Assembly: GCA_020425885.1 (NCBI GenBank)
Contig: JAGQRA010000950.1
Coordinates: forward strand, 1-8,433
Direction: 5' to 3'
Length of the DNA stretch: 8,433 nt
Source of the DNA: Planctomycetota bacterium
GTDB taxonomy: Bacteria > Planctomycetota > UBA1135 > UBA2386
Shown: piece after piece, positions 1 to 6,003 of the stretch
Numbering within the stretch: position 1 is the first letter of the stretch
Layout of the letters: every line of letters begins with the position of its first letter
The notes under the pieces: generated by a model
Told to the model about the DNA's origin: nothing
The model's database searches: none
The model's input: only the letters and a program-made list of their open reading frames with translations
Translations under genes and position numbers: made by a program

Positions 1-1
1 G

Positions 2-502
2 ACCTACCTCAAGGTGCTCGCCAACCTGGCGACCGCGGAGCGTGAACTGGGCCACTACCCGCGCGCGGCCGAGCTGGCGCAGGAGGCCGTCGAAGGCAAG
101 GCGGCGGCGCTCGGCCCGAGCCACGACAGCACGCTGCAATCGATGTCGATGCTCGCGGATGTGCTGCGCCAGGCGGGGGAGCTGGAGCGTGCGATCGCGA
201 CGTTCGGCGCCTGCCGGGATCGCGCCCGCAGCGCCGTGCCGCCCCAGCTCGCCAACGTCTACCGCTGCGACCTCGGCGAGGGCCGGTGCCACCTCGCGCG
301 CCGCGAGTTCGACGCCGCCGAGCGCCTGCTGCTCGCGTGTCGCGACGGCTTCGCCGCGGCGGAGGCGCAAGCGGCCGTGAAGGGGCAGATCGTGCGCCCG
401 GATGCGGACCTGCTGGCGCTCTACGAGGCCTGGGGCCGGCCCGAGCAGGCGGCGCGGTTCCGGCCGGCCGAGCCGGCCGCGGGCGCGAAGCAGGGGCGCT
501 GA
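2..502 (+). CDS. TPR protein, C-terminal fragment (probable tail of a Ser/Thr protein kinase or similar regulator)
   Basis: The reading frame is already open at the left edge (codons start at base 2) and stops with TGA at 500-502, giving 166 residues of a gene that begins outside the window. The fragment is alpha-helical and shows about three tetratricopeptide repeats. The first is around residues 3-38 (LANLATAERELGHYPRAAEL). A kinesin-light-chain-type link LGPSHDSTLQ follows, then a second repeat near 48-75 (MLADVLRQAGELERAI) and a third near 85-115 (CHLARREFDAAERLL). The end carries the phrase LLALYEAWGRPEQAARFR and a short Ala/Gly/Lys tail. From family knowledge, this repeat style and closing phrase are common at the C-terminus of planctomycete Ser/Thr kinases that bear TPRs. 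The kinase domain itself is not visible, so a kinase identity is inference. TPRs bind partner proteins. A free-standing TPR protein is the main alternative. Confidence 0.85.
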   Translation, partial: TYLKVLANLATAERELGHYPRAAELAQEAVEGKAAALGPSHDSTLQSMSMLADVLRQAGELERAIATFGACRDRARSAVPPQLANVYRCDLGEGRCHLARREFDAAERLLLACRDGFAAAEAQAAVKGQIVRPDADLLALYEAWGRPEQAARFRPAEPAAGAKQGR

Positions 503-573
503 GGCGCAGTTTTCTGACGGGCGACGGCGGGCGATTCCGTCTGGGTGTGCGGGCGCTCGCCCTGGACCCGAAC
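503..573 (+). other. Short intergenic spacer, no recognisable signal
   Basis: These 71 bases separate the TPR gene from the next plus-strand gene. I see no Shine-Dalgarno sequence near the downstream ATG (the preceding bases read ccctggacccgaac) and no convincing -35/-10 pair. The only inverted repeat, GGGC/GCCC around 551-562, has a 4-bp stem and no T tract, so it does not qualify as a terminator. The spacing allows either cotranscription or a separate promoter; the sequence does not decide. Confidence 0.5.
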
Positions 574-1821
574 ATGAACTACCCGCGCATCCTCGTCCTG
601 TCCCTGCTCCTCGCTCCCTGCACCCTCGCCCAACGCGCCGTCGTCGTCGATGGCCTGAACGGCCCTGGCACCAGCCACACCACGATCGACGCCGCGATGC
701 TCGATCTGCGGCAGGGCGACGTCATCACCGTGCGCGCCGGCACCTACTACGGCGGCACCTACACGACGCCGTACTCGTTCGTGCTCGTCGGCGAGGGTTC
801 GCCGACGGTGCAACCGGTGGATACCCAGCACCCGGCGCTCGACCTGACGTGCAGCGGTGGCGATCACCAGCGGGTGTCGGTGAAGGGCATGCGCTTCGAG
901 AGCCAGAACACCGGCCAATGGGCGATCGCGCTGAAATCGAACTTCCTGCCGCCGGCCGTGCACCTCGAGGATTGCATCGCCGAGTCGACGTCGCCGCAGG
1001 CCGACCGCAACGCGCTCTACGCGCGCAGCGTCTGGCTGACCGTCGCGCGGTGCACGCTGGCGACGACGCAGATCCAGGATGCGAGCGCGGCCTTCACCGA
1101 CTGCACGATCATCGGTCACTCCCAGGACTACTACGCCGGGGTGATCTCGCAGCATGCGCAGAGCGCGCTCGACGTCATTCGCTCCAAGGTCTGGGTCGCC
1201 GACTGCGCGCTGTCGGCAGGCGACAGCCACTTCGTGACCGCGTCGCCCCCGGCGTGCGTGCACTTCGCCGACAACACCAGCAGCACCTACAGCTCCTCGC
1301 AGCTGTTCCTGAGCGGCAACACGACCCTGCGCGCCGACCAGGAGCCGAGCGCGAGCGTGACGCCGCCGGACGTGCTGCACAACAACCACTACTACTACCC
1401 GGCGTGGCCGGCGGTCACCCACGAGCCCACGGTCACCTTCGTGCCGGCGCCCGGCGGCGCCGTGTTCGGCCAGTCGATCACCAACCAGACCGGCTCGGTG
1501 CCGAGCCTGCGCACGACACCGGCCGCGCTCGGCGGCAGCTGGATCTGCACCGTGCACGGGCCCGTGGGTGAGCTCGCCGGGTTGGCGATCGGCTTCGCCA
1601 GCTGGGTGCACGAGTTCCAGGGCTTCCCGATGCTGCTCGACCACACGCAGTCGGCGATCGCGGGCTTCGCGACCCTCGGCGCCACGGGCAGCGCACAGTT
1701 CGCCTTCCCGCTGCCGAATGATCCGGCCTTCCGCGGCCTCGTGTTCGAGGGTCAGGGCGCGCTGATCTCGCCGCTCGGGGCGATCGCGGCGACCAACCCG
1801 GCCTCGGGGATCGTCTGGTAA
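574..1821 (+). CDS. Exported right-handed beta-helix protein with planctomycete-type C-terminal module
   Basis: This 415-residue protein starts at ATG 574. That start is chosen because it begins a typical signal peptide (MNYPRILVLSLLLAPCTLAQ, cleavage probably after Ala19). The frame is open further upstream, but the extension overlaps the TPR gene and has Arg/Gly-rich shadow composition. The mature protein opens with VVVDGLNGPGTSHTTIDAAM, then GDVITVRAGTYYGG. This is the usual first turn of pectate-lyase-like beta-helix domains, in which a row of items is laid down by a 'process' of repeated coils. Residues about 50-265 continue as irregular beta-helix rungs with Cys-containing turns (EDCIAES, ARCTLAT, TDCTII, ADCALS). 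An aromatic linker HNNHYYYP (residues 269-276) leads to a C-terminal beta module (about 285-415) related to those of the two neighbouring exported proteins. No catalytic Asp/Arg set of a pectate lyase could be recognised. Cys16 in the signal peptide is preceded by Pro, so it is not a lipobox. The role is probably surface or extracellular binding; the function is unknown. Confidence 0.88.
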   Translation: MNYPRILVLSLLLAPCTLAQRAVVVDGLNGPGTSHTTIDAAMLDLRQGDVITVRAGTYYGGTYTTPYSFVLVGEGSPTVQPVDTQHPALDLTCSGGDHQRVSVKGMRFESQNTGQWAIALKSNFLPPAVHLEDCIAESTSPQADRNALYARSVWLTVARCTLATTQIQDASAAFTDCTIIGHSQDYYAGVISQHAQSALDVIRSKVWVADCALSAGDSHFVTASPPACVHFADNTSSTYSSSQLFLSGNTTLRADQEPSASVTPPDVLHNNHYYYPAWPAVTHEPTVTFVPAPGGAVFGQSITNQTGSVPSLRTTPAALGGSWICTVHGPVGELAGLAIGFASWVHEFQGFPMLLDHTQSAIAGFATLGATGSAQFAFPLPNDPAFRGLVFEGQGALISPLGAIAATNPASGIVW

Positions 1822-1846
1822 CCGGCTCCGGCGGTGACGCGGCGGC
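1822..1846. other. 25-base gap between convergent genes
   Basis: The plus-strand beta-helix gene ends with TAA at 1819-1821 and the minus-strand mosaic gene ends with TGA at 1849-1847. A 5-bp inverted repeat GCGGC/GCCGC (1842-1846 and 1852-1856) overlaps the minus-strand stop. It has no T tract on either strand, so I cannot call a terminator. Transcripts from the two sides probably overlap at their 3' ends. Confidence 0.5.
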
Positions 1847-4800
1847 TCAGGGCCGCAGCCGTAGCTTCGCGGCCCGCGTGTGTGCGATCGGCGCCGTGCA
1901 GCCGCAGCTCGGCAGCTGCAACAGGTCCAGCTCGAGGAACTGGAACACGACCCGCAGGTCGACGAGGCCGGGCGCGGTCGGGACCGCGTAGCCGTAGCTG
2001 GCGACGCCGAACGGATCGGCGGGCGTCAGCGGTTGGGCCATCGGCGTCATGTAGAGCTCGGACCCGGTGATGCCGCCATAGAGGGCGAGCTGGGTCGGCG
2101 TCGCCGTCGGCAGTCCGATCGCGAGGGCGACGAGGAAGTTGCCCGGCACGAGGCCGGTGGCGACGATCTCCGGCGTGTTGCCGAGCAGGGGCGTGCCATT
2201 GACCGCGATCTGCGGCGCCGCGCAGTGGTTCGGGGTCGCGTGGCCGACGAACGTGACGAGGTCGCTGCCGTACTCGTGGGCGCCGAGATCCATGCCCGCA
2301 CCGCCGCCGGCGGGGATCTGCAGCAGCGGCTCGGTCGGCACGGCGAGACCGGCGTCGATGCAGGGCGAGCCCGACTGCAGCTCGAACGGCGAGCGGTCGG
2401 CCAGGGTGGTGGGCAGGTTGGCGATCGTGGTGTCGCCGTCGTAGCGCGGGTCGGCGAGCAGGGTGCTCGCGGTGGTGAACGGTGCCGGCGTGTTGCCGTC
2501 GAAGCAGTTGAACGCGACCGGCTCCATGCGCATCTGGTTGCCGATCGCCGGACTGGTGTTCGACGTGAACACGTTGTTGTAGATCGGCGAGTTCGACGCC
2601 GGGAACTGGCGCGCGAACACGCCGCCGCCGTTGTTCGGGATGTTGCCGCCGGTGTTGCCGTGGAAGGTGTTGTTGACGGTCGCGACCGTGCAGTCGGAGA
2701 GGTAGATCGCGGGTCCGCCGAACTCGGCTACGGTGCCGGTCTGCCACGGACAGGTGTTCGGCGTCGCCGACGCCGGCGTGGCGACGTTGCCCGCGAACTC
2801 GCTGCGTTGCATCGTCGCGGACACCTTCGCCTCCATGCCGATGGCGCCGCCGACCTGGGCGCGGTTGCGGTAGAAGCGGCAGTCGATGACGTCGAGGTAG
2901 ACGTAGATCACGCCCGAGGGCGATGCCTGCCCGATCAGGAACATGGCGCCGCCGCGGCCGCAGGCTCCCGTCGTGGCGGTGTTGCCGTCGAACAGACACT
3001 CGACGGCGACGACATGGGAGGGCTGCACGGTGGTGCCGCCGAGAGCGAGTCCGCCGCCGTCCTGGCCCGAGGAGTTGCCGGTGATCGCGACACGATCGAG
3101 GGTGACGTCGGTGCCCCATTGGACGAACACGCCGCCGCCGGCGCCGCCGGTGTTGGCTGCGATGCTGCCGCCCTCGAGGTGCACGGGCAGGGCCGTGCCG
3201 AGCCAGAGCGCGCCGCCCTCGAGCGTCGCGTCGTTGCTCTGCAGGTCGTTGTCGACGAAGCGTTCGAGCATCGCCCCGGCGCCGACGTGCACGCCGCCGC
3301 CGCGCTGCGCCTGGTTGCCGTAGATCTGATTGCCGACGAGGCTGGCCCGGGTGCCGCCGCCGAGCACCGCGACACCACCGCCCCGCGCGGCGGGGAATCC
3401 CGGCGGGTTGTTGTTGATCTCGTTGTCGATGAGCAACGCGTCGGCGCCGCCCTGCACCAGCACACCGGCGCCGTCGCTGGCGAAGTTGTCGTGGATCTCG
3501 CAACCCAGGATCGTCGGCGCGCCGCCGGTGACGCGGACGCCGTTGCTGCCGCCGACGATCTCGAGGCCGTAGAGCACGGTCGCGCGCGTCGCCGCGTTGC
3601 CGATCGCGATCGTCGGCGCGCTGCCGCTGGCCGACTGCACGCGCGGCAGGCCGAAGAACGAGGGCTCACCGGCCAGCAGGATCGGCTTGTCGAGCACGAG
3701 GTTCTCCTGATACGTGCCGGGATCGACGAGCACGGCATCGCCGGGCGAAGCGGCCGCGATCGCCGGCTGGATGCCGGTGTAGCTGCGGGTCGGGCCGACC
3801 CGCAGGATGTTGCCCGGCTGCAACGTGAAGCCGTGGCACAGACGGTTGCCGAGCATCAACGGATCGCGCACCGTGACGTCGACGGGGATCGACGTCGAGC
3901 CGTCGGCGTGCGTCGACACCGGGGTGACGACGTCGAGGCGTGTCGGGTTGATGAAGTTGACGACCGGACACTCGTCGTCGCCGAACCAGACCCGCGTGTT
4001 GGCGCAGAAGTCGGTGCCGTGGACGCTGACGAGCTGGCCGCCATGCGCCGGGCCGGTGTTCGGCACGACGAGGGTCGCGAACGGCGGTGCGCTGACGTAC
4101 CGGAACGCGCCGGTGAGCGTGACCGCGGCTGCGGTCGGGGTCTGCACGGTGACGTCGACGACACCGGGCGCGTGCACCGGCGCTTCGACGTCGATCGCCG
4201 TCGCGGTGAACGAGGTGATGACCGCCGGCACGCCGCTGAGAGTCACCAGCAGCGGGCCGCCGATGTCGTGGAAGTTGTCGCCGTGGATCGTCACCGCCGA
4301 CATGCCGCAGGAGGGACCCTGCGCCGGTGTCACGCCGGTCAGCACGGGCGGGTCGGCGTAGAGGAAACCGTTCACGAGCGGCGCGCTGCCCGCTGCGCCG
4401 CAGTAGCCGCCGCCGAGGTTGGTGACGACGATGTCGACCGCTCCGAGCAGGCCTGGCTGGGCCGGCGCCTGGACCGTGAGTTCGGTCGTCGAAACGACGT
4501 TGGCTGCGACGGGCGTGGCGGAGCCGAACGTGACCGCGCATGGTGCGACGAACCCCGAGCCCGTGATCGTGACCGGGGTCGGCGATGCGGCGGGTCCACG
4601 CGTCGGGTCGATCGCGCCGATCGCCGGTGTCGGGGTGCAGGCGGTGAAGGCGTCGGCGAGGGTGGCCGTCGGCACCGCCGGGCAGCCCGGCAGCGCCGGC
4701 ACGCTGACGGTGATGGCGTGGCTGCCGAACGGCATGGCAGGCGTCACGATGTCGAGCCGCGACGCGTCGACGTAGGTGACCGCTGCGGCCGCGACGCCGC

Positions 4801-5881
4801 CGACCGTGACCGCACTGCCGGGCCGGAACCCGGACCCCGTCAGCGTGACCGGCGTCTGCTGGCCGATCGGCCCGGTCGTCGGCGTGCACGCCGTGACGGC
4901 AGGCACGAGGCCCATCGCATCGTATTCCCAGGTGGCATTGGTCGCCGTCGTCGCCGTGCCGCTCTGACCCGTGACGCGACCGGCGGACACGTCGTAGACC
5001 ATGTTCTGGTGCCACCACAAATAGGGCGCGGCGGGACCCTGGGTCCACAGCGCGCCGTCCCATTCCCAGGTCGTGCTGTTGTTGCCGGCACTCTCGCTGA
5101 ACACGATCACCTGCTTGCAGCGATCGTAGGCGAGCATGACGTAGCCGCCGGCGTTGGTCGGGCCGGCCCCGGAGACGCGCTGTTGCCACGCGCCGCCGTC
5201 CCATTCCCAGGTGTCCCGGGGCCGGTTGATGGTGTTGTCATGGCCGTTGACCAGTACGACCACGTCGCGCGCCTCGTCGTAGGCCAGACTGAAGTAGGCC
5301 CGCGGCGAGGGCGACGTGGCCGGCGAATGCTGGCTCCACGACGCGCCGTCCCACGTCCAGGTCTCGGCGTTCATCGTCGCGTACGGCTCGACCTTGCCGC
5401 CGAACAGCACGACGCGCTGGGTCGACCCGTGCCAGGCCAGGCCGAAGTCGGCCCGGCCCGACGGTCCCGTGGTCGCGGCCAGCGTCCACGTCGCGCCGTC
5501 GAACTCCCAGGTGTCGGTGTGGTAGGGGCTCGTGCTCTGCGGGCTGCCCGAGAACAGCACCAGACGCTGGCGCACGGGATCGTAGACCATCCTGCCGGCG
5601 GTGCGCGCCGGCGGCCGGCTCGGCGGATTCACCGTCGTCCACGTGCGGCTCGTGGAGTCCCAGGCGTACATCGTGTCGATGGCGTCGTTGCCCGCGGCGT
5701 TGAGGCCGCCGAAGGTCAGGATGCGGCCGGCCAGCGGCCCCGGGCCGCCGAACCAGGACACCGCGGCGGCGCTGAATCTCGGAGTGACGGAACTGACCTG
5801 CTGCCACTGCCCTGGCAGCTGGCCCGAACCGAGGAGGAGAGCCGCGAGGGCGAGGATGACGTGGTGGCGGCGGTCGGTCAT
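1847..5881 (-). CDS. Giant exported mosaic protein: kelch-like propeller, four IPT/TIG domains, beta-helix, C-terminal module
   Basis: This 1344-residue protein starts at ATG 5881-5879. The start is chosen because a signal peptide follows (MTDRRHHVILALAALLLGSG, cleavage probably near residue 24, LPG|QW). Frames further upstream read through the spacer. A weak AGGTGA lies only one base before the ATG.
Domains: residues about 43-325 form a kelch-like propeller. Six WD-x-W style motifs lie at 70-81, 123-132, 173-182, 223-232, 270-279 and 316-322, with strands such as RLVLFSG and RVVLFGG between them. Four tandem IPT/TIG domains follow at about 327-415, 419-508, 511-596 and 600-688, each with a PxxGP start and an (V)TxxGxxF strand. 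Residues about 692-1165 form a right-handed beta-helix that begins SYTGIQPAIAAASPGDAVLV and carries about ten GGGV-like turns. Residues 1170-1204 match the closing motif SPCIDAG ... DLGAHEYG seen in such proteins. Residues about 1206-1344 form the C-terminal beta module.
No catalytic site was recognised. The protein is likely a surface adhesin or binding protein. It lies 122 bases downstream of the codirectional gene ending at 6004. Confidence 0.92.
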   Translation of the reverse strand: MTDRRHHVILALAALLLGSGQLPGQWQQVSSVTPRFSAAAVSWFGGPGPLAGRILTFGGLNAAGNDAIDTMYAWDSTSRTWTTVNPPSRPPARTAGRMVYDPVRQRLVLFSGSPQSTSPYHTDTWEFDGATWTLAATTGPSGRADFGLAWHGSTQRVVLFGGKVEPYATMNAETWTWDGASWSQHSPATSPSPRAYFSLAYDEARDVVVLVNGHDNTINRPRDTWEWDGGAWQQRVSGAGPTNAGGYVMLAYDRCKQVIVFSESAGNNSTTWEWDGALWTQGPAAPYLWWHQNMVYDVSAGRVTGQSGTATTATNATWEYDAMGLVPAVTACTPTTGPIGQQTPVTLTGSGFRPGSAVTVGGVAAAAVTYVDASRLDIVTPAMPFGSHAITVSVPALPGCPAVPTATLADAFTACTPTPAIGAIDPTRGPAASPTPVTITGSGFVAPCAVTFGSATPVAANVVSTTELTVQAPAQPGLLGAVDIVVTNLGGGYCGAAGSAPLVNGFLYADPPVLTGVTPAQGPSCGMSAVTIHGDNFHDIGGPLLVTLSGVPAVITSFTATAIDVEAPVHAPGVVDVTVQTPTAAAVTLTGAFRYVSAPPFATLVVPNTGPAHGGQLVSVHGTDFCANTRVWFGDDECPVVNFINPTRLDVVTPVSTHADGSTSIPVDVTVRDPLMLGNRLCHGFTLQPGNILRVGPTRSYTGIQPAIAAASPGDAVLVDPGTYQENLVLDKPILLAGEPSFFGLPRVQSASGSAPTIAIGNAATRATVLYGLEIVGGSNGVRVTGGAPTILGCEIHDNFASDGAGVLVQGGADALLIDNEINNNPPGFPAARGGGVAVLGGGTRASLVGNQIYGNQAQRGGGVHVGAGAMLERFVDNDLQSNDATLEGGALWLGTALPVHLEGGSIAANTGGAGGGVFVQWGTDVTLDRVAITGNSSGQDGGGLALGGTTVQPSHVVAVECLFDGNTATTGACGRGGAMFLIGQASPSGVIYVYLDVIDCRFYRNRAQVGGAIGMEAKVSATMQRSEFAGNVATPASATPNTCPWQTGTVAEFGGPAIYLSDCTVATVNNTFHGNTGGNIPNNGGGVFARQFPASNSPIYNNVFTSNTSPAIGNQMRMEPVAFNCFDGNTPAPFTTASTLLADPRYDGDTTIANLPTTLADRSPFELQSGSPCIDAGLAVPTEPLLQIPAGGGAGMDLGAHEYGSDLVTFVGHATPNHCAAPQIAVNGTPLLGNTPEIVATGLVPGNFLVALAIGLPTATPTQLALYGGITGSELYMTPMAQPLTPADPFGVASYGYAVPTAPGLVDLRVVFQFLELDLLQLPSCGCTAPIAHTRAAKLRLRP

Positions 5882-6003
5882 GTCACCTGGAGCCGGCCGT
5901 TCCTTCCCCGCGTGACACGAATCTCGCTGATCCGGTCGGTTTCTCTCCGGGTGAGGGAGACAGATCGGGCCGGCGGGGTTCGCCCCTCTCGCCGACCTCC
6001 CAA
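5882..6003 (-). other. Spacer with two potential hairpins between codirectional exported-protein genes
   Basis: Read on the minus strand, this 122-base spacer follows the stop of the 795-residue protein and precedes the start of the 1344-residue protein. The first inverted repeat is CGGC-GGGG / CCCC-(TCTC)-GCCG at 5971-5994, with a 4-base loop at 5979-5982. The second is TCTCC / GGAGA at 5944-5948 and 5956-5960, with a 7-base loop. Neither is followed by a T tract on the minus strand, so an intrinsic terminator is not proven. They could be a weak terminator, an mRNA processing or stabilising site, or one copy of a dispersed intergenic repeat. The 25 bases before the ATG contain GGGGAAGGA, about 19 bases from the start and too far for a standard ribosome site, and AGGTGA, which is too near. 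No clear promoter was found. Confidence 0.35.

Noticed and set aside
551..562. A GGGC/GCCC hairpin upstream of ATG 574 as an attenuator or terminator.
   Set aside because: The stem is only four pairs, without a T tract or an alternative pairing partner.
286..573. A 96-codon upstream extension of the beta-helix gene.
   Set aside because: It overlaps the end of the TPR gene, is Arg/Gly/Ala-rich, and would bury the signal peptide that starts at 574.
619..624. Cys16 in the signal peptide of the beta-helix protein as a lipobox.
   Set aside because: The residues before it read L-A-P, with Pro at -1 instead of Gly, Ala or Ser, and a standard signal peptidase I site (TLA|Q) follows.
1842..1856. A GCGGC/GCCGC inverted repeat as a bidirectional terminator between convergent genes.
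   Set aside because: The stem is 5 bp, it overlaps a stop codon and there is no T tract on either side. Such repeats are expected by chance at this base composition.
1752..3503. A 583-codon minus-strand frame overlapping the mosaic gene in another phase, with a similar one at 3666-5204.
   Set aside because: Both are Arg-rich out-of-phase shadows of the real gene. No frameshift is needed because the true frame is continuous from 5881 to 1847.
1847..5881. The repeated GGGV and Asn/Gly stretches as a phage tail-fibre or CRISPR-like repeat.
   Set aside because: The repeats are protein-level beta-helix rungs of unequal length with divergent DNA. No phage genes or equal-length spacers are present.
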